DNA of 37,541 bases. It comes from Bacillota bacterium. GTDB taxonomy: Bacteria > Bacillota > Clostridia > Christensenellales > Pumilibacteraceae. The stretch is taken from assembly GCA_009779975.1 (NCBI GenBank), contig WRAY01000020.1, positions 1 to 37,541 of the forward strand, written 5' to 3'. Position numbers and translations under genes: made by a program. Below the pieces are notes generated by a model that was not told where the DNA came from, did not search any database, and worked only from the letters and a program-made list of their open reading frames with translations. This document shows, piece after piece, positions 15,333-24,100 of this stretch (positions are counted from its first letter, which is position 1; every line of letters begins with the position of its first letter).

Positions 15333-16399
15333 AAAAAAAATTATTCAAAATGTTGTTGGTTACAATTTTGGTGTTTGTTGCGACAATGCCGATGATGGGG
15401 TGTCGTTCAAGGCAACTTGGCGAAGTTGTGGCGATTAGTGCCGGAGATAGGCATAGTTTGGCATTAGATGCCTATGGAAATGTTTGGGCGTGGGGACGCA
15501 AAATTGATAGTTTAAGTCCAGTTCAAGTAACTAATGGAACTCATTTTGTTCAAATTGGTGCTGGATTAGGTTATAGTGTGGCATTAGATGAGAGTGGAAA
15601 TATTTGGGCATGGGGATTTCATGTGCTGTTAGAGACTGGAGCAACTCAACGAGTGGAAAATCCAACTCAGATAACTCAAGAAATAAACTTTATTTACATC
15701 AATGTGGGAAGTAGTTACAGTCTGGCTATTGATAGTGATGGAAATATTTGGGCATGGGGAATTCCTTTTCCAGGAGGGGTAAAGAATTTTATTCCTGTGC
15801 AAGTAACGAATGACAGGCGATTTGTTAGTATTGTTGCAGGTTTTTTTAATTTAGCGATTGATGATGGGGGAAATATTTGGCAGTGGCAAAGAACAACACT
15901 TTGGGGCGAGCAACACATCACAAGAGAACCTGTGCAGATAACAAATGATATAGAATTAGTTAGTATTAGTGGTGGGGATAGTTATAATTGGGCATTAGAC
16001 ATTAACGGTAATTTATGGGCATGGTGGCCATTTAATAGATTAGATCAAGATAATCCAATGGTGACAAATAATTTTATGCCAACGAGAATTTTTTATGAGC
16101 AAAAATTTTCACAAATTTCTAATTCTAATCATGTTTTGGCCATAGACATGCAAAAAAACATATGGGCGTGGGGGATGAATGTAGTCGGTCAAGTTGGAAG
16201 TGGAACAATAACAAACTTTATAGACGCTCCAACAAAAATCAAAGAAGGACAATTTGTCAATGTTTCTGCAGCAGGTAATCACAGTCTTGCAATGTGTGAT
16301 AAAGGAAGATTATTTTCATGGGGCGGTAATTTTTCTGGGCAATTAGGAGATGGAACGACTATATGTCGAAATTTGCCGGTTCAAATCAACAGAGTTTAA
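15329..16399 (+). CDS. RCC1-repeat lipoprotein (seven-bladed propeller)
   Basis: The 356-aa exported lipoprotein has signal peptide residues 1-24 with lipobox MPMMGC (Cys25). It then has seven tandem RCC1 repeats, each with a core of SLALDxxGNIWAWG type (for example SVALDESGNIWAWG, SLAIDSDGNIWAWG). These fold as a seven-bladed beta-propeller. The fourth to sixth blades are diverged (NIWQWQ, NLWAWW). RCC1-like exported proteins are usually binding surfaces; the partner is unknown. It has the SD AAAGGAG and overlaps the mini-ORF stop. A decayed relative lies at 3709-3927. Confidence 0.85.
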   Translation: MKKKLFKMLLVTILVFVATMPMMGCRSRQLGEVVAISAGDRHSLALDAYGNVWAWGRKIDSLSPVQVTNGTHFVQIGAGLGYSVALDESGNIWAWGFHVLLETGATQRVENPTQITQEINFIYINVGSSYSLAIDSDGNIWAWGIPFPGGVKNFIPVQVTNDRRFVSIVAGFFNLAIDDGGNIWQWQRTTLWGEQHITREPVQITNDIELVSISGGDSYNWALDINGNLWAWWPFNRLDQDNPMVTNNFMPTRIFYEQKFSQISNSNHVLAIDMQKNIWAWGMNVVGQVGSGTITNFIDAPTKIKEGQFVNVSAAGNHSLAMCDKGRLFSWGGNFSGQLGDGTTICRNLPVQINRV

Positions 16400-16436
16400 A
16401 ACAAAAGCGTAACTTACGCAAAGGAGAAAATAAAAA

Positions 16437-16544
16437 ATGAAAAAGAAAATGTTACTATTAGTGCTTGCTGTTATTGCAAGTATGGTCATGATGGGTTTTG
16501 GGAATGAAAATATTCAAAACACATCTGCAAAAGGAGGAAAATGA
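16437..16544 (+). CDS. 35-aa signal-peptide-only mini-ORF
   Basis: The ORF encodes MKKKMLLLVLAVIASMVMMG and FGNENIQNTSAKGGK. The SD AAGGAG (16421-16426) is well placed. It matches the first roughly 28 residues of the protease at 17205 (MKKRLLILVMIILASITMLG, then FGEVNTQ). It therefore seems to be the surviving signal peptide of a deleted copy of that protein. Its TGA overlaps the ATG of the 219-aa gene (ATGA at 16541-16544), so it may now act as a coupling leader. Confidence 0.6.
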   Translation: MKKKMLLLVLAVIASMVMMGFGNENIQNTSAKGGK

Positions 16545-17200
16545 CTGAAATTAAAGATAAAAAACAAATATATATTTACTTAATTCTTTTTATTGGATTA
16601 GGTTTGTTAGTGGCAAGTTTTATTGGAAATATTGTTGTTGCTTTTGTAGTGCAAAGAAATTATCTTATTTTGTTTATGCCGATATCTGGTGGCATTGCAA
16701 ACTTAGGAATGGGAGTTGGAAGATTTTTTGGACAATTTTTTGCAATTGGTTTTTGGAGTTATTGGGCATTCAATAGAAATGCTATGAGTATTGTTTTTAA
16801 TTTATTATTTTATGTTGGGATAGCGCTACTTCTAATATGGGTGTTGCTTAATAAAAACAAAATGAATGTTAATGTTATTGTAAAATTTCTCATTATATCT
16901 GGGACGACTATTTTAATTCTTAATGTTATTGGCACTGTTTCACTAATAACAGCCTATGGAAGGTATGGCGGAATGCCTAGATCAATTTCAAGAAATGCGT
17001 TGATGGGGTTAGTCCAAGTTTTTGGTCAGTTAATTGGCACTGGTTTTTGGCGATACAGGTATTTATCTGATGGGACTTGGGGGGTGGGAAATCTTCTAAT
17101 ATTCTTAAATATTATTTTCTATATCTTTCTTGCTATGTTAATCGCAGGGGTTGTTCTGCACAAAAAACAAAAAAAATTAAAAAACAAAGGAGAAATATAA
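16541..17200 (+). CDS. Six-TM membrane protein with internal duplication
   Basis: The 219-aa hydrophobic protein has two homologous halves. Residues about 10-110 contain GVGRFFGQFFAIGFWSYW and NLLFYVGIALLLIWVLLNK; residues about 120-215 contain GLVQVFGQLIGTGFWRYR and NIIFYIFLAMLIAGVVLHK. Each half has about three TM helices and a loop with FGQxxxxGFW. No known family is recognised. It starts inside the stop of the signal-peptide mini-ORF and ends 4 nt before the protease gene, so it is co-expressed with an exported protein. A role in export, anchoring or retention of that protein is only inference. Confidence 0.8.
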   Translation: MTEIKDKKQIYIYLILFIGLGLLVASFIGNIVVAFVVQRNYLILFMPISGGIANLGMGVGRFFGQFFAIGFWSYWAFNRNAMSIVFNLLFYVGIALLLIWVLLNKNKMNVNVIVKFLIISGTTILILNVIGTVSLITAYGRYGGMPRSISRNALMGLVQVFGQLIGTGFWRYRYLSDGTWGVGNLLIFLNIIFYIFLAMLIAGVVLHKKQKKLKNKGEI

Positions 17201-17204
17201 AAAA

Positions 17205-20200
17205 ATGAAAAAGAGGCTATTAATATTAGTTATGATTATCTTAGCAAGCATAACTATGCTAGGCTTTGGAGAAGTCAACACCCAAAGTGTGTATTTTTCA
17301 ACAACTGAAATGTTATCGGAAGAACATCGCATTGGTTGTTATACACACAGTTATGAGAGCATTAATGCAACAAATCAAGCGAATATGCCTACTGTTTATG
17401 CAGGGGATGCTCTTAGCGATGGTACGAGAGATATTGGAACGATAGGATTTAATGCTATGTGTAATATCACGGGAAAATTTGGGATTGTCACCAATTATCA
17501 TGTTGCCCCTGTTGGTACTCGTGTATATCTTGGTGAGCTGCATGAACATGCAGGACAATTTTTAGGAATATCAGAGTCTGGAAGAGGGTGGATTGGCGGA
17601 AATATGGATGCTGTTTTTATTCCTTTTGTTGAACATAATTGGACTCCTTCACCTAATGTAAGATATCGGTTACTCAACAATGAGAGAATTATCAATACTG
17701 TTCGATTTGAATATGGGTGCCGTCATATAGTAGTTAATAATTCCATAACAAGGATTGGACGAATGACTAATCGTACTGTGGGAGTAATTACACATGAAGC
17801 ATCAGATACTATTGTTCCTTTTGGAAGGGGGGTGCTAGTGACGAATACATTTCAATTTCAAACACAACCTGGACATCATAAGGTTGGCGGTGATAGCGGA
17901 GGTCCGATTTTTCATAGAAGTGGCAATAATTATTATTTAATAGGTATTGCAATGTCTGGACATATGCAGACTAGTGTTAGGCAAAATCATTCAACTCGTG
18001 TTTCAAATATAGTGAGAAATTTAGATATCACTCCAATAACTTCTCAAACTCTTCCTGGAAATTTAACCTTTCACACAAGAGAAATCGGAACAAATCAAAT
18101 TGAGATAACGGGTTTGAGGAGAGTTCCGCCAAATAGAATTTTGAACATTCCGTCTCAAATTGGAAACAGGACTGTGACACGGATTGGGGAGAGGGCGTTT
18201 GAAAATCAAACAGGATTAATAAGTGTCAATATTCCGGAGACTGTGACTTATATCGGAAATTGGGCGTTTATGAGAACCGGAATTACTCAAATTGATTTGC
18301 CGAACGGACTAGGGCATATCGGCTATCAAGCGTTTAGATATTCACCATTGACCCACATCACTATTCCAGACTCAGTCAATCTTATCGGCAGAGGTGCTTT
18401 TGTCGGAGTTCCGCTTCAAAGTCTCACTATGCCTTATGTAGGAGGAAGACCAAATTCAGGACAACACACTCATATCGGATATATTTTCGGCGCTCATAAC
18501 TACATTCAAAATCATCTTGTTCCTCATTCGCTTCGTTCTGTTGTTTTGACGAGAGGAACGGCTATTGCTGCAAACGCATTTCGAGGAACAACGATTTCAA
18601 GCGTTGTTATTCCTCAAAGTGTCACTAGTATTTCAAGAGATGCATTTTTGGGTTGGACGCAGTCACAGCATATATTTGTTCGGCATCGTTGGTCGCAGTT
18701 CGGTTTTGAAAATGGATGGAGTGCGGGAGCAATGATTACTTTTGAGACATCACCGTTTGAATTAGGCACCGGAGCCTCATATTCTCCGTTTGCAATTTGG
18801 AATGCAACACAGTTTAATAATATTCGATTTTTTCCAAATGCACATTTTCAACTTTGGAACGACATAAACCTTTCCGGAATGCAGTGGGAGCCTATTCCAA
18901 ATTTCTTTGGTACATTAAATGGAAATGGTCGAAACATACATAACATGAGAATAGTTGGGAGAACAGTTGAGTATAATCAGCAAGCGTTTGGATTGTTTGC
19001 AAATAACAACGGAACTATTCAAGGAATTGCGATGTATAACCCTGACATTTATTTTAATCCTGAACATGGCTATCGTTGGTCAAATGTCGGTGTGTTTGCC
19101 GGAAGAAACAGGGGGACAATATTCGGAGTTGCAACAAGAGGCGGAAGAATTGTTGTCCACAGACAAGGGACGGCAACCGGAGGAATTGCGGGAATAAATT
19201 ATGGATTGATTGAACACGCAACAGTCTATCACACTCATTTGGGCGGAAACGGCGACACAGGCGGAATTGCCGGTGTCAACATGCGAGCAACAATAAACAT
19301 AACAAGGGTCAATCACTCAACTATTCATCATTTCTATGTCCACAATGACCGCTCAATCGGCGGAACAGTCGGTTTTAATTATGGCTCGCATATTTTGAAT
19401 AGCAGGGTTTATAACACAACTATTTCAAACATCGGAACTTGCGGACGGCATGACAAAGCCCCTGCAATGGGGGCAGTGGTTGGATTTTTGCGTAACGGAG
19501 TGCTGAGAAGTTCAGGCTCAAGCAATGTCACTCTCAATTATGGTCATCTTCAACCACATCAACGCAGCAATTTTGCTCAAATTCAATGGGAACAAATAGG
19601 CGGAAATATGGACGGCATAAACAGTATTGCTTATCCTCATCAACCGCTCCCAATATCTAATGCTCAGCAATTGTCAGCAATTCGGTATTTGCCTCATGAT
19701 AGTTTTCGATTAGTTAACAGCATTAATCTTGGCGGCATTCAATGGCAGCCCATTCGTCAATTTTTTGGAAGACTTGACGGACATCACTTTTCTATTTATA
19801 ATTTGACTATAACTCATAGGCTGGTGACACCATACAATCGCGAATTTGGATTGTTTGCAAGAAATAACGGACATATTTCAAATTTACATATGAGAGGGGT
19901 TAATATCTTTTTAGGCTCTGATCATAGCGGCACATGGTCTTATGCAGGTGCAATATCAGCGATTAATTATGGTGTTATAACAGGTGTTTCCGTTAGAGGT
20001 AGGCTTGAAATGCACAGGATTAATTCAGCACTTGGAGGAATAACGGGAATTAATATCGGAGTAATTGATAATAGTGTAACAGAAAACACAACATTAGTTG
20101 GAAATGGTGATACTGGTGGGATATCTGGAGCAAATCTTAACGGTGGTATAATACGGTATTCTCATGTTGTAAGGCTGCATATAATACAATATGTTGTTAA

Positions 20201-20723
20201 TTTAAATCAAGATGTGCCTGCTCATCGCAGAACTGGCGGAATAGTTGGGGCTTCATATCATTCAACACTAAGGCATGTGAATGTTTTTAATACATTCTTT
20301 GAAATGAGAAGCGGTGGCTTCACACCAAGCATTAGACCACGAGTTGGAATAATCGTCGGAGAAGTGGTAGGAGGGACAGTATATCGTGTGGGCGCTTCTT
20401 TGCATGATGTCGGATGGTGGTATTATCCTCGTTTTTCTAATGCACAGAGAACATATTTCTTTAGATGGGGTTGGGGCTGGGCAGGCAGAAACACAGGCGG
20501 AACAAGTGTGACGAGTTTTCCTCTACTGCCATATGCTTTGAATTATTATGACTTTTCTGAGGAATTATTATTTGACGAAGAATGCACTAATGATTCTAGA
20601 GAGTATTTTGAGCAAGAATTGCAATATATCTTAGAGCAAGAAATACTGGCAAACGAAGAGCGGCAACAATTTGAAGAGAGAATATCAAAAATACAAAAAA
20701 TATTGACAGTTTCAAATTCATAG
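17205..20723 (+). CDS. Secreted trypsin-like serine protease with LRR_5 and GLUG-like repeats
   Basis: The 1172-aa protein has a signal peptide at about 1-20. The protease domain (about 60-265) has the likely catalytic triad His99 (IVTNYHVAP), Asp135 (GNMDAVFIP) and Ser231 (VGGDSGGPIF). LRR_5/BspA repeats fill about 300-500 (IPETVTYIGNWAF, IPDSVNLIGRGAF). Two blocks of GLUG-like repeats follow (about 530-790 and 820-1080; GLFANNNGTIQGIAM, GGIAGINYGLIEHA, GNGDTGGIAGVNM). An acidic, coiled tail ends the protein. The SD AAAGGAG precedes the ATG. Protease plus adhesive repeats suggests a surface or secreted enzyme acting on host, mucus or neighbours' proteins; the substrate is unknown. No sortase motif was seen. 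A terminator follows. Confidence 0.85.
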   Translation: MKKRLLILVMIILASITMLGFGEVNTQSVYFSTTEMLSEEHRIGCYTHSYESINATNQANMPTVYAGDALSDGTRDIGTIGFNAMCNITGKFGIVTNYHVAPVGTRVYLGELHEHAGQFLGISESGRGWIGGNMDAVFIPFVEHNWTPSPNVRYRLLNNERIINTVRFEYGCRHIVVNNSITRIGRMTNRTVGVITHEASDTIVPFGRGVLVTNTFQFQTQPGHHKVGGDSGGPIFHRSGNNYYLIGIAMSGHMQTSVRQNHSTRVSNIVRNLDITPITSQTLPGNLTFHTREIGTNQIEITGLRRVPPNRILNIPSQIGNRTVTRIGERAFENQTGLISVNIPETVTYIGNWAFMRTGITQIDLPNGLGHIGYQAFRYSPLTHITIPDSVNLIGRGAFVGVPLQSLTMPYVGGRPNSGQHTHIGYIFGAHNYIQNHLVPHSLRSVVLTRGTAIAANAFRGTTISSVVIPQSVTSISRDAFLGWTQSQHIFVRHRWSQFGFENGWSAGAMITFETSPFELGTGASYSPFAIWNATQFNNIRFFPNAHFQLWNDINLSGMQWEPIPNFFGTLNGNGRNIHNMRIVGRTVEYNQQAFGLFANNNGTIQGIAMYNPDIYFNPEHGYRWSNVGVFAGRNRGTIFGVATRGGRIVVHRQGTATGGIAGINYGLIEHATVYHTHLGGNGDTGGIAGVNMRATINITRVNHSTIHHFYVHNDRSIGGTVGFNYGSHILNSRVYNTTISNIGTCGRHDKAPAMGAVVGFLRNGVLRSSGSSNVTLNYGHLQPHQRSNFAQIQWEQIGGNMDGINSIAYPHQPLPISNAQQLSAIRYLPHDSFRLVNSINLGGIQWQPIRQFFGRLDGHHFSIYNLTITHRLVTPYNREFGLFARNNGHISNLHMRGVNIFLGSDHSGTWSYAGAISAINYGVITGVSVRGRLEMHRINSALGGITGINIGVIDNSVTENTTLVGNGDTGGISGANLNGGIIRYSHVVRLHIIQYVVNLNQDVPAHRRTGGIVGASYHSTLRHVNVFNTFFEMRSGGFTPSIRPRVGIIVGEVVGGTVYRVGASLHDVGWWYYPRFSNAQRTYFFRWGWGWAGRNTGGTSVTSFPLLPYALNYYDFSEELLFDEECTNDSREYFEQELQYILEQEILANEERQQFEERISKIQKILTVSNS

Positions 20724-20725
20724 AA

Positions 20726-20785
20726 AAAATAAAAATTAGCCGAGGCATCTGTTTTATGCTTCGGCTAATTTTTGAGAAAGAGAAT
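20726..20785 (+). terminator. Terminator-containing direct repeat, right copy
   Basis: The 60-bp block is identical to 12756-12814 except for one extra T in the loop. The stem is 20731-20748 with 20756-20773, with flanking A and T tracts. It ends the five-gene operon. Confidence 0.85.
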
Positions 20786-21107
20786 AGAGAAAGAGGCTTT
20801 TTTAATGTTTCTAGGGGTTTGTTTTGCCATATTTAACTAACCCAACGGCAATCCTAAAAACATGTTTGTTAACAATTTTATTCAATTGTTAAATATATAT
20901 TAACACACTATTCACAACTTGTCAACTATTTTTCTGACTATTTTTCAAAAAATTTACTAGTAATTTATGGGAATTTTCAACAAACTAAGCAACAAAAACT
21001 GCCTAGTTAAAAATGCTTGTTAAATGTGCTGAAAAATATTTTGAATAAATGATTAAGAAATTGGTCATAAATGCTTGATAGAATGGAAATAGTGTGGTAT
21101 ACTTTGT
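20786..21107. other. AT-rich intergenic region before ftsK
   Basis: This stretch has no gene. It contains one clean hairpin, TTAACAATT (20869-20877) with AATTGTTAA (20884-20892), and long AT tracts. No DnaA-box cluster, tRNA or riboswitch motif was recognised. Confidence 0.5.
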
Positions 21108-21113
21108 CAGTGT
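21108..21113 (+). promoter_or_regulatory. Extended -10 promoter for ftsK
   Basis: TGG-TATACT at 21105-21113 is an extended -10 (TGnTATACT). No good -35 lies 16-18 nt upstream. Predicted start near 21120. Confidence 0.5.
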
Positions 21114-21129
21114 GGTAAAATAGGATTAA

Positions 21130-21151
21130 TAGGGAGAAATCCCTAGAGGAG
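21130..21151 (+). promoter_or_regulatory. GAAA-tetraloop hairpin next to the ftsK ribosome site
   Basis: TAGGGA (21130-21135), GAAA, TCCCTA (21140-21145) forms a perfect stem with a GNRA loop. It overlaps the SD AGAGGAG (21145-21151) by one base. The GTG start is at 21159. It probably protects the mRNA 5' end or tunes initiation. Confidence 0.5.
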
Positions 21152-21158
21152 TTTTTGC

Positions 21159-24100
21159 GTGTCTAAAAAAACGATAAAGAAGGAAAATTCAAAAAGGCAG
21201 AGAGAAAAAGATGTGATTGGACTTGCGCTTATTGTGATGAGTGTCTTTTTCCTTTTGTGCATGAGCATCCCGGTGGTGCTTGGTGCAGTTTCAGGGGGAG
21301 TGAGAAATTTTGCTATTGGCTCTTTTGGCTATTTGGCGTTTCCTATGTTCATATGTCTTGCTGTCTATGGTGTCATTTTAATTCAAGACAGAACGCTAGG
21401 AGTGAAGAAAAAGACTGCGCTTCAAGTTTTGGGAATAACGCTGCTTGGTATTTTTTTGCTGACGCTTGCGACCTCTCATTCTCAATTTACCGCCTATGGC
21501 TTTAGTGATTATTTAACATCAGTCTACAACTATCACACAGCAGGTGGAGCATTCTTTGGAATATTTGCATATGCAATAGGTGCTGCAATAACTCCGTATG
21601 CTGCTTATGTTGTTCTCTCGCTTGGAATGGCGCTCATCGTTCTTATTATGGTGAAAAATCGCTACTTCCCGAAAGGCGGAGCGAAAAAAATCTCATCAAA
21701 AGTCAAAGGTGAGCAAAGAGTTGTTAAAAAACCTCATGACTTTGGTGCCGGACAAACTTCAACTCAAACCGCAAAAGTTCACTCTCAGCCTTCATCAAGA
21801 CTTTATGTCGACAATATTTTGCCGACAGCCTCAAGCATAGCACTGGAAGAAAATTCTTTTAGTGAGATGAAACCGAATATCAAAGACACTGAAAGACAGC
21901 ATTCGTTTTTATTGAAAGACGAGGAATTTTTAGCCTACAAAAACAGTGCCCAAACTATTGAGATTGACAAAAGGGAAGAGGCGATGAAAACACTGTTTGG
22001 TGACAGGGCACTTTTGCCAAACAATGAAAACTCATTTGCACCAATCCTCCCTCAGCAAGTATTAGCGTCTCCCTCAATTGCAAAACCTCCAAAAATCGTC
22101 TATGACGAGGTTTCACTAATTCCAAAAGTTGAAGAACAAGTGCAAGCAACTGCAAAAACTGAAAACTTGAGAACTATTCCTATCATTGCCGAAAAAAATC
22201 TTGTGCCTGTTAATTCATCACAAGGCATTATCAACGGATATGAATTTTCAAAACAACTTGAAGAGCAGTTGGGAGTAAAGCCCGAAGTTAAAACGGTGAG
22301 CGTTCCCGTAAGAGGTGAAGTGACAAAAAGTGCGAATTCCCCGCGAGTTGAAATTGAGAATGTTCCGCTCTCTCATCGTCCGGCAGCAACTAGTGTCCTA
22401 GGAAAAAGTGTTCCTTACAGTTTGCTCAATGATTATCCAATAGACACCTATGACAACACAAGTGCAAAAACAACAAAAGCATATGATATGTCAACTATTA
22501 CCTCACATTCCGCTTCTCAGGCTGCTCCGTCTGTTTCCGCTCCTCAACCGATTATTCCGCCGACAATCGCTTCTCAGCCTGTGACTCATATTCCGGCTGA
22601 GCCTGTTGTTGCTCGTGAACCATCAGTGAAAACATTCCCTCAGCCGAAACCTGTCATAAGAGAAGAAAAACTTGAAGAAGTTTGTGAGGAGACGGAAGAA
22701 AAATTTTCAAAGATTGATGATTTTGAAGACGAGAAATTTGAAGCGAAAGTTGAAACTGTCCCGAGTGCCGAAGAGGAAGAAATAAGACAGGTTATTACTC
22801 ATCAAGAAGAAAAAGAAGAACCGAGAAGCATTCTCGATAAATTAAACTTTGATGTTTCATCAAGCGGTCACAAAACAGGATTTGCGATTGAAGAAGAAGT
22901 TGAATTCAGACCTGAGTTTTTGAAAAAGGTTTTGAAAGAAGAAACTGATTTTATAACCAATGACAAACTCGACATTGAGACAATCGAAGAAGAAGAAGAT
23001 CTTGTTTTGGACTTTTCCGAAACCTCATTCGATCCCTATGAAGACCACACCGGTCACTATGTTGAAGCAAAGACAGAAAATCCTTTTAAAGGTCTTTCAA
23101 AGAGAAGAAACAAAACTGTTCCGACAATACAACTTCCTGACCAAGTGAGTCTTTTTCAGCCTGAGAAAGAACTTGTAAGGCGGAAAAAGACAGTTTCAAA
23201 ATATATTCCGCCGTTAACTGAATTTTTGGTCAATCAGCACGCTCATCAACAAGAGATTAGTCCTGAGGAAATTCAAAGAAAAGCCCAAATCATTGAAGAC
23301 ACTCTTCAGGACTTTAAAGTTCCTGCTGTTGTCAAAAACATAACAAAAGGACCGGCTGTTACTCGCTATGAGTTGGAAATCTCTCCGGGATTTCCGGTAA
23401 AAAGAGTTGCTCAATTTATAAAGGATATTGAGTATAACCTTGCATCAAACGGCAAAATCAGAATGGAGACTCCAATCCCCGGAAAAAGGGCGGTCGGTGT
23501 CGAAGTGCCGAATGACAATATTGATATTGTCGGACTGAGAAACATAATTGAGAGCAAAGAGTTTGAAAAAGCGTCATCACCGCTGACAATTGCACTAGGG
23601 GCTGAAATCGGCGGAACAAACGCACTTTGCGCCCTCGACAAAATGCCGCACTTACTGATTGCAGGAACAACCGGCTCAGGAAAAAGTGCGTGCCTGAACT
23701 CAATCATTGTCAGCATTCTCTATAAGTCAACGCCCGACGATGTCAGACTGATTTTGGTTGACCCGAAATTAGTTGAGTTCACAACATATCGTGATATGCC
23801 GCATCTATTGTGCGGCGACATAATCACTGACCCGAAACAAGTCTTGAATGCGTTCAGTTGGCTCAAACAAGAAATGGAAAGACGATATTTGTTGTTCTCA
23901 AAAAATGGCGTCAGAAACTTGGCGGAATATAACAAAGAAGTATCCCGAACCGACGGAGCATTGAAAGTTCCGTATATTGTCCTTATTGTTGACGAGTTGG
24001 CAGACCTAATGCAGTCAAGTTTCAAAAAGGATCTTGAAGACAAAATAGTCTCAATCGCTCAAAAAGCAAGGGCGGCAGGAATTCACTTGATACTAGCAAC

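Noticed and set aside
20786-21107. Possible replication origin in the AT-rich region before ftsK
   Set aside because: No cluster of DnaA boxes was found and no dnaA or gidA-type neighbours exist.
23411-24043. Minus-strand ORFs of about 100 aa within ftsK
   Set aside because: They are complementary-strand shadows of the motor domain.
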